Assembly: GCF_900078195.1 (NCBI RefSeq)
Contig: NZ_FJVE01000007.1
Location: 1,612,001 to 1,676,000 of the forward strand
Source: Clostridium sp. Marseille-P299
GTDB lineage: Bacteria; Bacillota; Clostridia; Lachnospirales; Lachnospiraceae
Direction: 5' to 3'
Length of the DNA stretch: 64,000 bases
This document shows positions 36,057-44,760 of the stretch, one piece after another (within the stretch, counting starts at the first letter, position 1; each line of letters begins with the position of its first letter). The position numbers and the translations under genes were made by a program. The notes under the pieces are model-generated. The model made no database searches. It worked only from the letters and a program-made list of their open reading frames with translations, and had not been told where the DNA came from.

Positions 36057-37184
36057 ATGGAACACGGTATAGAGGTTCGGAGCATATATCCAAAGTTGTC
36101 GAAATTGAAAAAAACAGATGTAAAATACTATCTTTTTTTTATTATCTTAGAATTTGGAGAAGCAATCAACAAAGGTTCTGATAATAAAATATTCCTTGCT
36201 TTTTCACTCGTAGGATTTCTATTTTTAATATACAAACTGATTGACTCTAAGTATGAATTCAGAGAATTGTTAATTATAATTACGTTAGGTGTTCTGGGGA
36301 TACTTATTTTTTATCAGACAAATAAAGCGGGTGGTTTTTTGAGTGTATTAGCACTCATTGGCTTAAAAGGAGTAGATATAAAAAAGTTAATGAAACTTTG
36401 TTTTTGGATTCGGTTGTCAGCGTTTCTTTTGCTTTTTAGTCTCTCGTCCTTTGATATCATTGAGAATACGATGATAACTCATTTAAGAGGAGAAGCTTCC
36501 GTAATTCGTTACAGTATGGGGTTTTCACATCCGAACCAATTTCATTTATCTTTTATCATTTTATTACTATTATTTATGTACATATATTATGAAAAGTTAA
36601 ATTTAATTCATCTTTTCTTATTAGGTATAGTGAATATTTCAGTATATGCAAGGTCTTATAGTCGAACATCAACGATAATTGGTTTTTTTGCAATTGCAAT
36701 CATGATATGGTTTAAAAGTAATCATTTACCGAGGCTTAAGAATGCATTTTGTTTTGCAATGGTTCCTTTTGGGTTTTTAATTAGTATTATCCCAGCAGTT
36801 TTTTATAATAACATTCCCAATCTAAGAACAATTGATCGATTAATGCAATGGAGAATTACTTTTAGTAAATATTATTTGGATACTTACTCCATTCGACTAT
36901 TTGGTAATAATCTAAATTTTGATCCCATCGTTTTAGATAGTGGTTATGTGGAACTTATTTTAAATTATGGACTCATTTTTACCACTTTTTATGTAGTAGC
37001 TAATATGGTAATTATTTATCGATACGTGAAAATGAAAAAGTATAGGGAGCTATTATTAATTATAAGCCTCTCCATTTATGGAATAACAGAATCTTTTATT
37101 CCAAATCTATTTTCCAATGTATCCTTGATTTTTTTAGGTGAATTAATATTTGAAAAATACAAAATAGAGAGGGCATTACATTGA
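36057..37184 (+). CDS. Wzy-type polysaccharide polymerase
   Basis: This 375-residue protein has about ten hydrophobic segments and little sequence conservation, as expected for O-antigen/capsule polymerases. A predicted extracellular loop carries GFSHPNQFHLSFI, and SYSRTSTIIGFFA resembles the Arg-containing periplasmic loop of Wzy. Its position between glycosyltransferase and flippase genes supports the call. ATG 36057 follows AGGAGAG (36047-36053); an in-frame TTG at 36021 would overlap the previous gene. It overlaps the next gene by 4 nt. Confidence 0.8.
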   Translation: MEHGIEVRSIYPKLSKLKKTDVKYYLFFIILEFGEAINKGSDNKIFLAFSLVGFLFLIYKLIDSKYEFRELLIIITLGVLGILIFYQTNKAGGFLSVLALIGLKGVDIKKLMKLCFWIRLSAFLLLFSLSSFDIIENTMITHLRGEASVIRYSMGFSHPNQFHLSFIILLLLFMYIYYEKLNLIHLFLLGIVNISVYARSYSRTSTIIGFFAIAIMIWFKSNHLPRLKNAFCFAMVPFGFLISIIPAVFYNNIPNLRTIDRLMQWRITFSKYYLDTYSIRLFGNNLNFDPIVLDSGYVELILNYGLIFTTFYVVANMVIIYRYVKMKKYRELLLIISLSIYGITESFIPNLFSNVSLIFLGELIFEKYKIERALH

Positions 37185-38599
37185 ATAAAAATATTTCAAA
37201 TTTCCTATCAAATCTCTCTAGTACCTTAATGGCAAATATCGTTACATTTTTAGTTTCTGTATTTATTCTTTTAGTGATACCAAAAGTATTAGGGGTTGAG
37301 GAATATGGATATTTTCAGCTCTATCTTTTATATTCTTCCTATGTTATATTTTTTCATCTTGGATTACCAAATGGAATTTATCTTAGATATGGTGGAAAAG
37401 AGTATAAGGATTTAGATAAGAAAATCTTATCAAAACAGTTTTGGTTAATAGTACTTTATACATTGTTATTTGCTGCCATAGGAAGCATTTGTGCTCTACT
37501 TTTTATTGGTTCAGAAAAGAAAGAACTTGTTTTATTGATGACATGTTTATGTGGTGTAATTATTATCCCTAGGGATTTTATCATATTTTTATTGATGGCA
37601 ACCAATCGAATTAAGGAATATGTAAAAGCTACTATAATTGACCGCATTATTTATATCGCCACAATTTTTTTCTTTCTTGCTTTTAGTACTTTAGATTTTA
37701 CGATGCTAATTATAGCTGATCTAGTCGGAAAACTTGTCGCATTAACTTGGCTAGTATATCAATGTAAAGATATGATTTTCCAACGAATTGGACAGTTGAG
37801 AACAGGGTTTTATGAAGCTTATTTAAATATTGTTGTAGGAAGTAAAATCTTATTATCCAATATAGCGAGTATGTTAATTATCGGGATTATGCGAATGGGA
37901 ATTGAAGATCATTGGGATATTGCAACCTTTGGAAAAATATCTCTTACTTTAAGCATCTCAAATTTAATGATGGTGGTTATCAACGCAGTAAGCATTGTAA
38001 TATATCCAATTCTTCGCAGAGCGGATAATGATGATTTGCCAAAGTTTTATTCTATCTTATGTAATCTTTTTATGGTACCGTTATTAGGTATTATGATTTT
38101 TTATTATCCAATGAAAGAACTTTTGGCATTGTGGTTACCAAGTTATGCTGAAAGTCTAAGTTATATCGCCTTACTTTTTCCGATATGTATCTATGAAAGT
38201 AAAATGTCTATGCTAGTGAGTACTTATTTAAAGATACTAAGAAAAGAAAAGTGGATTTTGATTGTAAATTTAGTTTCTGTACTAGTAAGTTTTCTATTTA
38301 CAATAATATCAATTTATGTATTAAGTAATTTATTCCTTTCAATTGTATCTATTGTTTTGGTGATTGCGTTTCGTTGTATATTCGCCGAAATGATTTTATC
38401 AAAATATATTAAGGTGGATGTAAAGAAAGATATTTACTTAGAATCGCTAATGTGTGTGATTTTTATGATATCGGGTTGGATATTTAAAAATTATTTAAGT
38501 ACTTTACTTTATGCTGGATGCTATATTATGTACTTTATGATAAAAAGGATGGATGTTAGTGAATCAATACGAGAAATAAAAGCGTTTGTTAAGAAATAA
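37181..38599 (+). CDS. Wzx-type lipid-linked oligosaccharide flippase
   Basis: This 472-residue protein has about twelve to fourteen membrane segments of the MOP/polysaccharide-transport superfamily. The start FLSNLSSTLMANIVTFLVSV and VIPKVLGVEEYGYFQLYLLY are typical Wzx motifs. It exports undecaprenyl-linked repeats to the outer face for Wzy. TTG 37181 overlaps the wzy stop as TTGA, with GAGAGGG upstream. It is the last gene of the operon. Confidence 0.88.
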   Translation: MNKNISNFLSNLSSTLMANIVTFLVSVFILLVIPKVLGVEEYGYFQLYLLYSSYVIFFHLGLPNGIYLRYGGKEYKDLDKKILSKQFWLIVLYTLLFAAIGSICALLFIGSEKKELVLLMTCLCGVIIIPRDFIIFLLMATNRIKEYVKATIIDRIIYIATIFFFLAFSTLDFTMLIIADLVGKLVALTWLVYQCKDMIFQRIGQLRTGFYEAYLNIVVGSKILLSNIASMLIIGIMRMGIEDHWDIATFGKISLTLSISNLMMVVINAVSIVIYPILRRADNDDLPKFYSILCNLFMVPLLGIMIFYYPMKELLALWLPSYAESLSYIALLFPICIYESKMSMLVSTYLKILRKEKWILIVNLVSVLVSFLFTIISIYVLSNLFLSIVSIVLVIAFRCIFAEMILSKYIKVDVKKDIYLESLMCVIFMISGWIFKNYLSTLLYAGCYIMYFMIKRMDVSESIREIKAFVKK

Positions 38600-38601
38600 T
38601 T

Positions 38602-38720
38602 ATAAGTGCTGTAATAAAGTGATTATATGGATGTTAAGGATCCAAAAGATTAATAAAAACCTTAGTTAACATTTAATCATAAGTGTATGCTATAAAGTAA
38701 TTATTTTAGTGCATGTTAAA
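38602..38720 (+). repeat. Imperfect 36-42-bp direct duplication after wzx
   Basis: Two related segments start ATAAGTG (38602 and 38679), contain TAAAGT and ATTAT, and end ATGTTAA (38637 and 38720). They are 77 bp apart and non-coding. Confidence 0.5.
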
Positions 38721-38746
38721 ATAGGTTGTAAATTATAATAGATAGA

Positions 38747-38791
38747 AAGTGTTAGATAGGCTGTATGCAGTCTTTTCTAGCACTTTTTTTG
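38747..38791 (+). terminator. Intrinsic terminator after the polysaccharide operon (right bracket)
   Basis: AAAGTGTTAG (38747-38756) pairs with CTAGCACTTT, with an inner CTG/CAG stem, ending in seven T. It is roughly 85% identical by eye to the terminator at 29427-29474. Confidence 0.88.
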
Positions 38792-38995
38792 TATTGGGAG
38801 TACATCCTTTAAGGTAAAAATCCTCCGCTTTGATGCACCTGTGTGCAGTTTAAAATATATCTCTTAAAGCACTATGTTGCTCCTTTTAAAAAATGGTTGA
38901 ATATTTTGACATATTCGTTGTTCTTATAGACTTATGCATTTGGAGTATAGAAGCTTGCTCAAAAGAGTACAAATTTAATCAAATATGGAAAATAA
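38792..38995. other. Non-coding stretch with no identified element
   Basis: About 200 bases between the polysaccharide-operon terminator and the next promoter. No frame with a ribosome-binding site and no stable structure was recognised. Confidence 0.5.
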
Positions 38996-39024
38996 TTGAA
39001 AATATTAATATAGTTTTGTATAAT
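38996..39024 (+). promoter_or_regulatory. Sigma-A promoter for the GNAT gene
   Basis: TTGAAA (38996-39001), 17 nt, TATAAT (39019-39024). It predicts a leader of about 145 nt before the start at 39178, containing GTTAGAAGA twice. Confidence 0.7.
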
Positions 39025-39177
39025 GAATAAGATTATATTATAAATTTATTGGCTAATATCCGCGTTAGAAGATTTTAGTATCTATTATCCAAGTTAGAAG
39101 ACCGTTAATTTAAATTCAGAAAGTTAATAGAGATTAAAATAAATTACGCTTATAACAATATTTTGAGAGGATTATAT

Positions 39178-39708
39178 ATGGAATTAATTATTGAACAGGC
39201 TACTTTAAAAGATGTGGATGAACTGGAACGATTATACGATATTTTAAATGATGCTTTAGAAAAAGGAGTTAATTATCCTGGATGGAAGAAAGGGGTTTAT
39301 CCAATTCGTGAAGATGCAGACAAAGGAATTGAACAAGGAACTTTATTTGTTGCAAAATACATGGATAGAATTATTGGTACAATAATACTAAATCATGAAT
39401 CAGAAGAAGCGTACAAGGAAATAGAGTGGGGATTTGAATCCGACTACACAGATGTGTTAGTAATACATACCTTCTTAGTTCATCCAGAGTTTATGAAACA
39501 AGGCATTGGAAAACGATTAATGGATTTTGCAGAACAGTATGGAAAAGATGCAAATATAAAGTCCATACGTTTGGATGTTCATGAAGGAAATTTTCCTGCA
39601 ATTCAGTTATATGAAACATGTGGATATCAATTGAAGGGAAAAGTAGATTTAGGGTTAGAAGCAATTGGTCTAAAGTGGTTTAAACTATATGAGAAGTTAT
39701 TAGTTTAA
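39178..39708 (+). CDS. GNAT-family N-acetyltransferase
   Basis: This 176-residue protein has the GNAT acetyl-CoA fold: IIEQATLKDVDELERLYDIL, then FLVHPEFMKQGIGKRLMDFA containing the Q/R-x-x-G-x-G/A acetyl-CoA loop (KQGIGKRL), and RLDVHEGNFPAIQLYETCGY. The substrate is unknown. ATG 39178 follows GAGAGGA; an in-frame TTG at 39163 overlaps that site. Confidence 0.88.
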   Translation: MELIIEQATLKDVDELERLYDILNDALEKGVNYPGWKKGVYPIREDADKGIEQGTLFVAKYMDRIIGTIILNHESEEAYKEIEWGFESDYTDVLVIHTFLVHPEFMKQGIGKRLMDFAEQYGKDANIKSIRLDVHEGNFPAIQLYETCGYQLKGKVDLGLEAIGLKWFKLYEKLLV

Positions 39709-39877
39709 CTTAGTATTAAAATTGTAATAATAGATAATAATTACTATATTATGTAAAAAAGCATTTACTTTCTAAGCTTAATCCATCATAATAGAAGATA
39801 ACCCAAAGCATGTTTTAGTAATTATCATAAAGGCATCTAAATATAAACTATATTTTATGCCTACAAGGAGAAGCGAT

Positions 39878-40279
39878 ATGAAAGTTAAACACATTGCAGC
39901 TAGTATATTATTATTAATAGGTGCTATTTTTACTGGCGTTATATTGACAAGGGTATACAAGCAAGAAGAAGTGATAGAACAGCCCAATTTAGTGATTACA
40001 TATAAATTACCAGACGAGGTTAAAAGTATCTCAGTTAAAGTACAAGATAATGAGGAAGAACATAAAGCTTATTTAATACATGGTCTTAAATTTAACGAAA
40101 GCACGCAAATCACTATGAAAGAAGATGAAAAATGTTCTTTTAAAATAACTGTGAATTTAAAAGATGGTTATTCTGTAAGTGAGGAATTTACGGAAGATTT
40201 CAATTACATAAGTAAGAAGTATTATGAGGTAGTGGTAGAAAAGAATGAAGTTGTGATCAAGAAAGTACAAGTTAGCTAG
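39878..40279 (+). CDS. Hypothetical membrane-anchored protein
   Basis: I do not recognise this 133-residue protein. It has one N-terminal hydrophobic segment (IAASILLLIGAIFTGVILT) and a charged extracytoplasmic remainder rich in Glu, Lys and Val with beta-strand character (for example SISVKVQDNEEEHKAYLI). AAGGAG precedes ATG 39878 at good spacing. It has no Cys lipobox. It sits between the GNAT gene and the convergent PRPP-synthetase-like gene. Confidence 0.7.
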   Translation: MKVKHIAASILLLIGAIFTGVILTRVYKQEEVIEQPNLVITYKLPDEVKSISVKVQDNEEEHKAYLIHGLKFNESTQITMKEDEKCSFKITVNLKDGYSVSEEFTEDFNYISKKYYEVVVEKNEVVIKKVQVS

Positions 40280-40371
40280 TTATTTTGTCACGATAGTATC
40301 TAATAATTTTAAATATATAGTACTGAAAAGATTTAAAAGACGAATAAAAAATAAAATATTTATAGAAAGAA

Positions 40372-40418
40372 AATGGATGTCACATCAGTGATTTTTAACC
40401 ACTAATGTAACATCCATT
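40372..40418 (-). terminator. Intrinsic terminator of the PRPP-synthetase-like gene
   Basis: AATGGATGT (40372-40380) pairs with ACATCCATT (40410-40418), with inner pairs ACAT/ATGT and AGTG/CACT. Read on the minus strand it is followed by a T-rich tract (TTTTCTTTC), and it may also stop transcription from the plus-strand gene. Confidence 0.65.
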
Positions 40419-40431
40419 ATTGTTTGCTGTT

Positions 40432-41613
40432 TTAAGCATTTGTTTTCTTATTATGCTCATCTAAAAGTTCTTTAATTAACGCTGGATGACTAATGATATC
40501 ATTGATTGAAGTATCGTGGTTTAAGGATTCAATGATCAATGATAAGTATCGATGTAAATCAACGTTGTTATAATAAGGTTTATTTAAAAGTTCTGGTGGA
40601 TTATAGACTAAATTTGTAGTAAAGATACGATCAAACACTTTTTCTTCGTAAGCTTTATCAAAGCGTTCTAAGCCATTACAGAACAAACCAAAGGTTGCGC
40701 CAATAAAGACACGTGCAGCTTTACGTTTTTTTAATTCTGCAGCTACTTCTAAAATGCTATCACCGGATGAAATCATATCGTCTACGATAAACACATCTTT
40801 TCCTTCAACAGAGGATCCTAAAAATTCATGTGATACTATAGGATTTCTACCATCCACAATTGTAGAATAATCTCTACGTTTATAAAACATACCCATTTCA
40901 ATTCCCAGAACATTTGCATAATATACAGCTCTTGTCATACCACCTTCATCTGGGCTTATCATCATTAAATGTTGCTTTTCAATTTTAATATCTGGAACAT
41001 AACGTAATAAATCACGTACAAATTGATAGCTAGTAAAGAAATTATCAAATCCACGAATTGGGATTGCATTCTGTACTCTAGCATCATGTGCGTCAAACGT
41101 AATGATATTTTCAACTCCCATTTGGGACAACTCTTGAAGAGCAAGTGCACAATCTAAAGATTCCAATTTGTCCCTTCTATGCTGTCTACTTTCATATAAA
41201 AATGGTATAATTACATTAATACGCTTCGCTTTACTTATTTTAGCAGCAGCAATCACACGTTTTAAATCTTGGAAATGATCATCAGGAGACTTATGATTAT
41301 CTTCTTCAAACATATGATACATATTACTGTAGTTCATTACGTCGGCTATAATAAATAAATCAGTACCGCGAATTGTTTCATTAATAACAGCTTTTGCTTC
41401 ACCTGTTCCAAAACGAGGAAGTGTATAATCAACTAAATAAGAATCATTTTGATACCCAAGATATATGGGAGAGGATGGATTCTTACTTAATGTATTATGT
41501 CTTGAATTTACAATATATTGATTTACTTTTTCACCAAGTTCCTTTATGTTTTCTAATGCAATAATTTTTAAAGGAGCAATCGGAATGGTTTCTGAGATTT
41601 TTCTATTACTCAT
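40432..41613 (-). CDS. prs: Divergent ribose-phosphate pyrophosphokinase-like protein
   Basis: This 393-residue protein has the PRPP synthetase layout: an N-terminal half with DYTLPRFGTGEAKAVI and RGTDLFIIADV, INVIIPFLYESRQHRRDK, ISPDEGGMTRAVYYANVL and the PRPP-binding loop DVFIVDDMISSGDSI. It is about 75 residues longer than classical Prs and varies in usually strict regions, so it may be a second or specialised PRPP synthetase. GGAGGAAAC (minus strand) precedes its ATG at 41613. It is the only convincing minus-strand gene here and is divergent from the ECF sigma operon. Confidence 0.82.
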   Translation of the reverse strand: MSNRKISETIPIAPLKIIALENIKELGEKVNQYIVNSRHNTLSKNPSSPIYLGYQNDSYLVDYTLPRFGTGEAKAVINETIRGTDLFIIADVMNYSNMYHMFEEDNHKSPDDHFQDLKRVIAAAKISKAKRINVIIPFLYESRQHRRDKLESLDCALALQELSQMGVENIITFDAHDARVQNAIPIRGFDNFFTSYQFVRDLLRYVPDIKIEKQHLMMISPDEGGMTRAVYYANVLGIEMGMFYKRRDYSTIVDGRNPIVSHEFLGSSVEGKDVFIVDDMISSGDSILEVAAELKKRKAARVFIGATFGLFCNGLERFDKAYEEKVFDRIFTTNLVYNPPELLNKPYYNNVDLHRYLSLIIESLNHDTSINDIISHPALIKELLDEHNKKTNA

Positions 41614-41645
41614 GTATTGTTTCCTCCAAATCTGATTTCGTACTT

Positions 41646-41674
41646 ATTGTATGCCTACCTGAAATGGAAGTCAA
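41646..41674 (-). promoter_or_regulatory. Sigma-A promoter for the PRPP-synthetase-like gene
   Basis: On the minus strand, TTGACT (41674-41669), 17 nt and TACAAT (41651-41646), about 33 nt before the ATG. Confidence 0.65.
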
Positions 41675-41716
41675 GCCATGCCATGGAAATAATTTTCTGT
41701 TATTTTTAAAAATAAA

Positions 41717-41742
41717 TGTAACCTTTTCTAATTTTTGGATAC
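41717..41742 (+). promoter_or_regulatory. Candidate ECF-type (autoregulated) promoter
   Basis: TGTAAC (41717-41722), 16 nt rich in T, then ATAC (41739-41742). This resembles ECF promoters with an AAC -35 core. It lies directly upstream of the sigma gene Shine-Dalgarno sequence, as expected for an autoregulated sigma/anti-sigma operon. The match is suggestive, not diagnostic. Confidence 0.4.
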
Positions 41743-41767
41743 TAATGGGTAGGAGGTGCAAAAATTA

Positions 41768-42271
41768 ATGAATGATGTAGAAGAACTATACAAAATGTAT
41801 AGTCACATGATTTTTCTGTTTCTACTTAAAATGGTAAATTATAAAGAAGATTTGGCAGAAGAATTAACCCAAGAAACCTTTTATCAAGTATGCATTTCGT
41901 TACATCGATTTAAAGGGGAATGTGAAATAAAAACATGGATTTGTCAAATAGCAAAAAATACTTGCTATAAGTACTATAAGAAGAATCCAATACATATTAG
42001 CATGGACACTTCGGCGTTTCATACGGATTATGTGTTGGAGAGCATTATCACACCAGAAAATCAAATAGAAGGGAACGAACTTCATCAATTAATCATTAAA
42101 TGCATGAATGAAATGAATATAAAATATAAAGATGTTTTAGTTTATCGATTATTTTTTGAAATGCCGTTTAAAAAAATCGGTAATATAATGCAAATTAGTG
42201 AAAGCTCAGCAAAAGTAATATATTTTCGCGGAAAGGAACTTTTAAGAAAGAGTTTGGAGGGATATTTATAA
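41768..42271 (+). CDS. ECF-family RNA polymerase sigma factor
   Basis: This 167-residue sigma-70-family factor contains region 2 (LAEELTQETFYQVCISLHRFK, written here in part; then CEIKTWICQIAKNTCYKYYK) and region 4 (YKDVLVYRLFFEMPFKKIGN, ISESSAKVIYFRGKELLRK). No region 3 or other domains are present, typical of ECF factors for envelope stress. AGGAGG (41751-41756) serves ATG 41768 with an 11-nt gap; the in-frame GTG 41756 overlaps it. The stop shares a base with the next start (TAATG). It is controlled most likely by the downstream anti-sigma fusion. Confidence 0.9.
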   Translation: MNDVEELYKMYSHMIFLFLLKMVNYKEDLAEELTQETFYQVCISLHRFKGECEIKTWICQIAKNTCYKYYKKNPIHISMDTSAFHTDYVLESIITPENQIEGNELHQLIIKCMNEMNIKYKDVLVYRLFFEMPFKKIGNIMQISESSAKVIYFRGKELLRKSLEGYL

Positions 42272-43062
42272 TGGAACAAAATATATGTGCAATTATAAAA
42301 GATGTATTACCTTTATATCAGGATGGAGCAACGAGTGATGATAGTAACCAGATTATAGAGGAACATTTGGAAATATGCGAGGAATGTAAAAGGTTTATAG
42401 GCGAAGTTAAGGAGGATGGAACATCAAAGAAAGAGATTCTTTTAGCTCGTGGTAATACATCAGAACAAGACTTTATCTCAGATCAACAGACGTTAAAGTT
42501 TGAACATATAGCTAAGAAATTAAGAAAAAGGAGAATACTGATTGCTGTTAGTTTCGCTATCATCTTTGGCTTGATTTTAATTATCCAAAGATTTATTTTT
42601 CCTAATATGATAATTAGTGGGGAAAGCATGGAACCTACTTTAATGAATGGTGAAAGCTATTTAATAAATCGAACTGCTTATTGGTTTCAAAAACCAGAAA
42701 GAGGAGATATCGTTGTTGCAAAACAAGATTCTAATTTGTTTGTGAAAAGAATCATAGGATTACCAAATGAAAAGTTACAAATCATAGATGGAAGAATCTA
42801 TATCAACAATGAACTTTTGGAAGAAGATTACTCAAAAGACTTCATTAAAGATGCAGGTATTTTGGAACGTCCAATAATTTTAGGCGATGATGAATATTTT
42901 GTATTAGGTGATAACATGGATATTTCTCTGGATAGTAGGAATGAGAGATTTGGATTGGTAAAAGAATCAAATTTATTAGGAGAAATTAAAGTGAAAAGTT
43001 TAATTAACCTTAAAAAATACATGATTTCAACTAAGGAATCTACAGCTAGAATTAATAATTAA
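42271..43062 (+). CDS. Anti-sigma zinc-finger domain fused to signal peptidase I
   Basis: This 263-residue protein combines two domains not normally joined. Residues 1-45 form an anti-sigma zinc-finger (zf-HC2) with Cys6, YQDGATSD and EEHLEICEECK (His32, Cys36, Cys39). After a linker, residues about 88-110 are one membrane span. Residues about 113-245 are a type I signal peptidase domain: Ser119 in ISGESMEPTL, Lys159 in FVKRIIGLPNEKL, and box E LGDNMDISLDSRNERFG. All catalytic positions are intact. The coupled ECF gene (TAATG overlap) implies the zinc finger holds that sigma factor, with the protease outside acting as sensor or self-cleaving release device. The domain assignment is seen in the sequence; the mechanism is inferred. 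Confidence 0.88.
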   Translation: MEQNICAIIKDVLPLYQDGATSDDSNQIIEEHLEICEECKRFIGEVKEDGTSKKEILLARGNTSEQDFISDQQTLKFEHIAKKLRKRRILIAVSFAIIFGLILIIQRFIFPNMIISGESMEPTLMNGESYLINRTAYWFQKPERGDIVVAKQDSNLFVKRIIGLPNEKLQIIDGRIYINNELLEEDYSKDFIKDAGILERPIILGDDEYFVLGDNMDISLDSRNERFGLVKESNLLGEIKVKSLINLKKYMISTKESTARINN

Positions 43063-43193
43063 AAAATAGAATTTACAAAGGTGCACGATAAAAATCATTG
43101 TTAAAATTCTTACAATTAAAGTTCTTTTTGCATAGATTTAGACCGATTTTAATAACAAGTTTAGGTTTAAATTTGATAAAATAATTTATAAAT

Positions 43194-43235
43194 AAGGATT
43201 TGATTCATATCTTCTATAAATTAAATCCTTTTTAT
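43194..43235 (+). terminator. Intrinsic terminator after the sigma/anti-sigma operon
   Basis: AAGGATTTGATT (43194-43205) pairs with AATTAAATCCTT (43219-43230), followed by TTTAT. Confidence 0.65.
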
Positions 43236-43322
43236 CTAAAACACTATGTTAAAAAATAAACAATATTATGTAAATCCTATTAAAACAACTGGTAGCAAAT
43301 TAGATTAGAAAGGAAGATAAAA

Positions 43323-44471
43323 ATGGCAAACAGATTTATTTTAAATGAAACATCTTATCATGGAGCTGGTGCAATTAACAGTATTGCTGACGAAGTAAAG
43401 GCAAGAGGTTTTCAAAAAGCTTTATTATGTACTGACCCAGATTTAGTAAAATTCGGGGTAGCACAAAAAGTTATTAATGTTCTTGAAAATAGTGAACTAG
43501 CTTATGAATTATTCTCTGATATTAAAGCAAATCCAACAATTGAGAATGTACAAAGTGGAGTAGATGCATTTAAACAAAGCAATGCAGATTACATCATTGC
43601 CTTAGGTGGTGGATCTTCCATGGATACTGCAAAGGCAATTGGTATTATTATTAATAATCCTGAATTTTCTGATGTACGAAGCTTAGAAGGAGTTGCAGAT
43701 ACTAAAAATAAATCAGTTCCAATTTTAGCAGTTCCTACTACAGCGGGTACAGCAGCTGAAGTAACCATCAATTATGTAATTACAGACGTGCAAAAAAACC
43801 GTAAAATGGTGTGTGTAGATCCTCATGATATTCCTGTTGTAGCTTTTGTAGATCCTGATATGATGTCTAGTATGCCAAAGGGATTAACAGCAGCAACTGG
43901 TATGGATGCACTTACTCATGCAATTGAAGGATATACTACCGCTGGTGCTTGGGAGCTTTCTGATATGTTCCATTTAAAAGCTATAGAAATAATTTCACGT
44001 TCATTGCGTGGAGCAGTAGATAATACTCCAGAAGGCAGAGAGGGAATGGCACTTGGTCAATATGTTGCTGGAATGGGATTTTCTAATGTTGGCTTAGGTA
44101 TCGTACATTCTATGGCTCACCCATTAGGTGCTTTATATGATACACCTCATGGTATTGCAAATGCAATTATTCTACCTACAGTAATGGAATATAATGCAGA
44201 AACAACTGGGGATAAATACAAGTATATTGCAGCTGCTATGGGTGTTGCTGGCACAGAAAACATGACACAAGATGAATATAGAAAAGCAGCCATTGATGCA
44301 GTGAGAAAATTATCAGAGGATGTTGGAATACCAAAAGATTTAAAAGACATTGTAAAGAAGGAAGATATACCATTTCTTGCACAATCTGCATATGATGATG
44401 CTTGCCGTCCTGGTAATCCAAGAGAAACTAGCGTAGAAGATATAACAAAACTTTATGAATCACTAATTTAG
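43323..44471 (+). CDS. fucO: Lactaldehyde reductase / 1,2-propanediol oxidoreductase
   Basis: This 382-residue iron-dependent group III alcohol dehydrogenase closely follows FucO of E. coli: MANRFILNETSYHGAGA, YIIALGGGSSMDTAKAIGI (nucleotide binding), VPTTAGTAAEVTINYVIT, and metal ligands in GMDALTHAIEGY and VHSMAHPLGALYDTPHG. It reduces lactaldehyde to 1,2-propanediol during deoxy-sugar (fucose/rhamnose) fermentation. It is monocistronic, flanked by terminators on both sides. AAAGGAAG lies upstream. No fucose genes are nearby. Confidence 0.92.
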   Translation: MANRFILNETSYHGAGAINSIADEVKARGFQKALLCTDPDLVKFGVAQKVINVLENSELAYELFSDIKANPTIENVQSGVDAFKQSNADYIIALGGGSSMDTAKAIGIIINNPEFSDVRSLEGVADTKNKSVPILAVPTTAGTAAEVTINYVITDVQKNRKMVCVDPHDIPVVAFVDPDMMSSMPKGLTAATGMDALTHAIEGYTTAGAWELSDMFHLKAIEIISRSLRGAVDNTPEGREGMALGQYVAGMGFSNVGLGIVHSMAHPLGALYDTPHGIANAIILPTVMEYNAETTGDKYKYIAAAMGVAGTENMTQDEYRKAAIDAVRKLSEDVGIPKDLKDIVKKEDIPFLAQSAYDDACRPGNPRETSVEDITKLYESLI

Positions 44472-44507
44472 ATAAAATACATAAATATTTACAAATATAC
44501 ATAAATT

Positions 44508-44556
44508 AAAATAGCTATTTATACGACAAAGAGTCTTGTAAATAGCTATTTTATTG
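44508..44556 (+). terminator. Intrinsic terminator after fucO
   Basis: AAAATAGCTATTTA (44508 on) pairs with TAAATAGCTATTTT (to 44552), with extra ACGAC/GTCTTGT pairing, then T-rich sequence. Confidence 0.8.
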
Positions 44557-44670
44557 TTTAATTATTGGGAAAATAGAAATTTCTATAAAATAATTGGTAT
44601 ATATTGCATAAGTAAAAATAATAATAAACGGTATGGAAGTAATTGTCTCATAAAAGTAGTGGAATAGTAG

Positions 44671-44699
44671 TTTAAGAATTTTTAATTTCGCAGTATAAT
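44671..44699 (+). promoter_or_regulatory. Candidate promoter of the sirohaem reductase gene
   Basis: TTTAAG (44671-44676), 17 nt, TATAAT (44694-44699). Confidence 0.45.
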
Positions 44700-44760
44700 A
44701 GAAGTTGAGTGATAAATTTCATATAGGAATTTTAGGTAAAAGATCGACAGGAGGAACATG

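Noticed and set aside
39747..39780. A possible fifth copy of the hairpin element (AAAAAAGCATTTACTTTC)
   Set aside because: There is no GGTTGAA stem before it and the pairing is weak, so resemblance is limited to a few bases.
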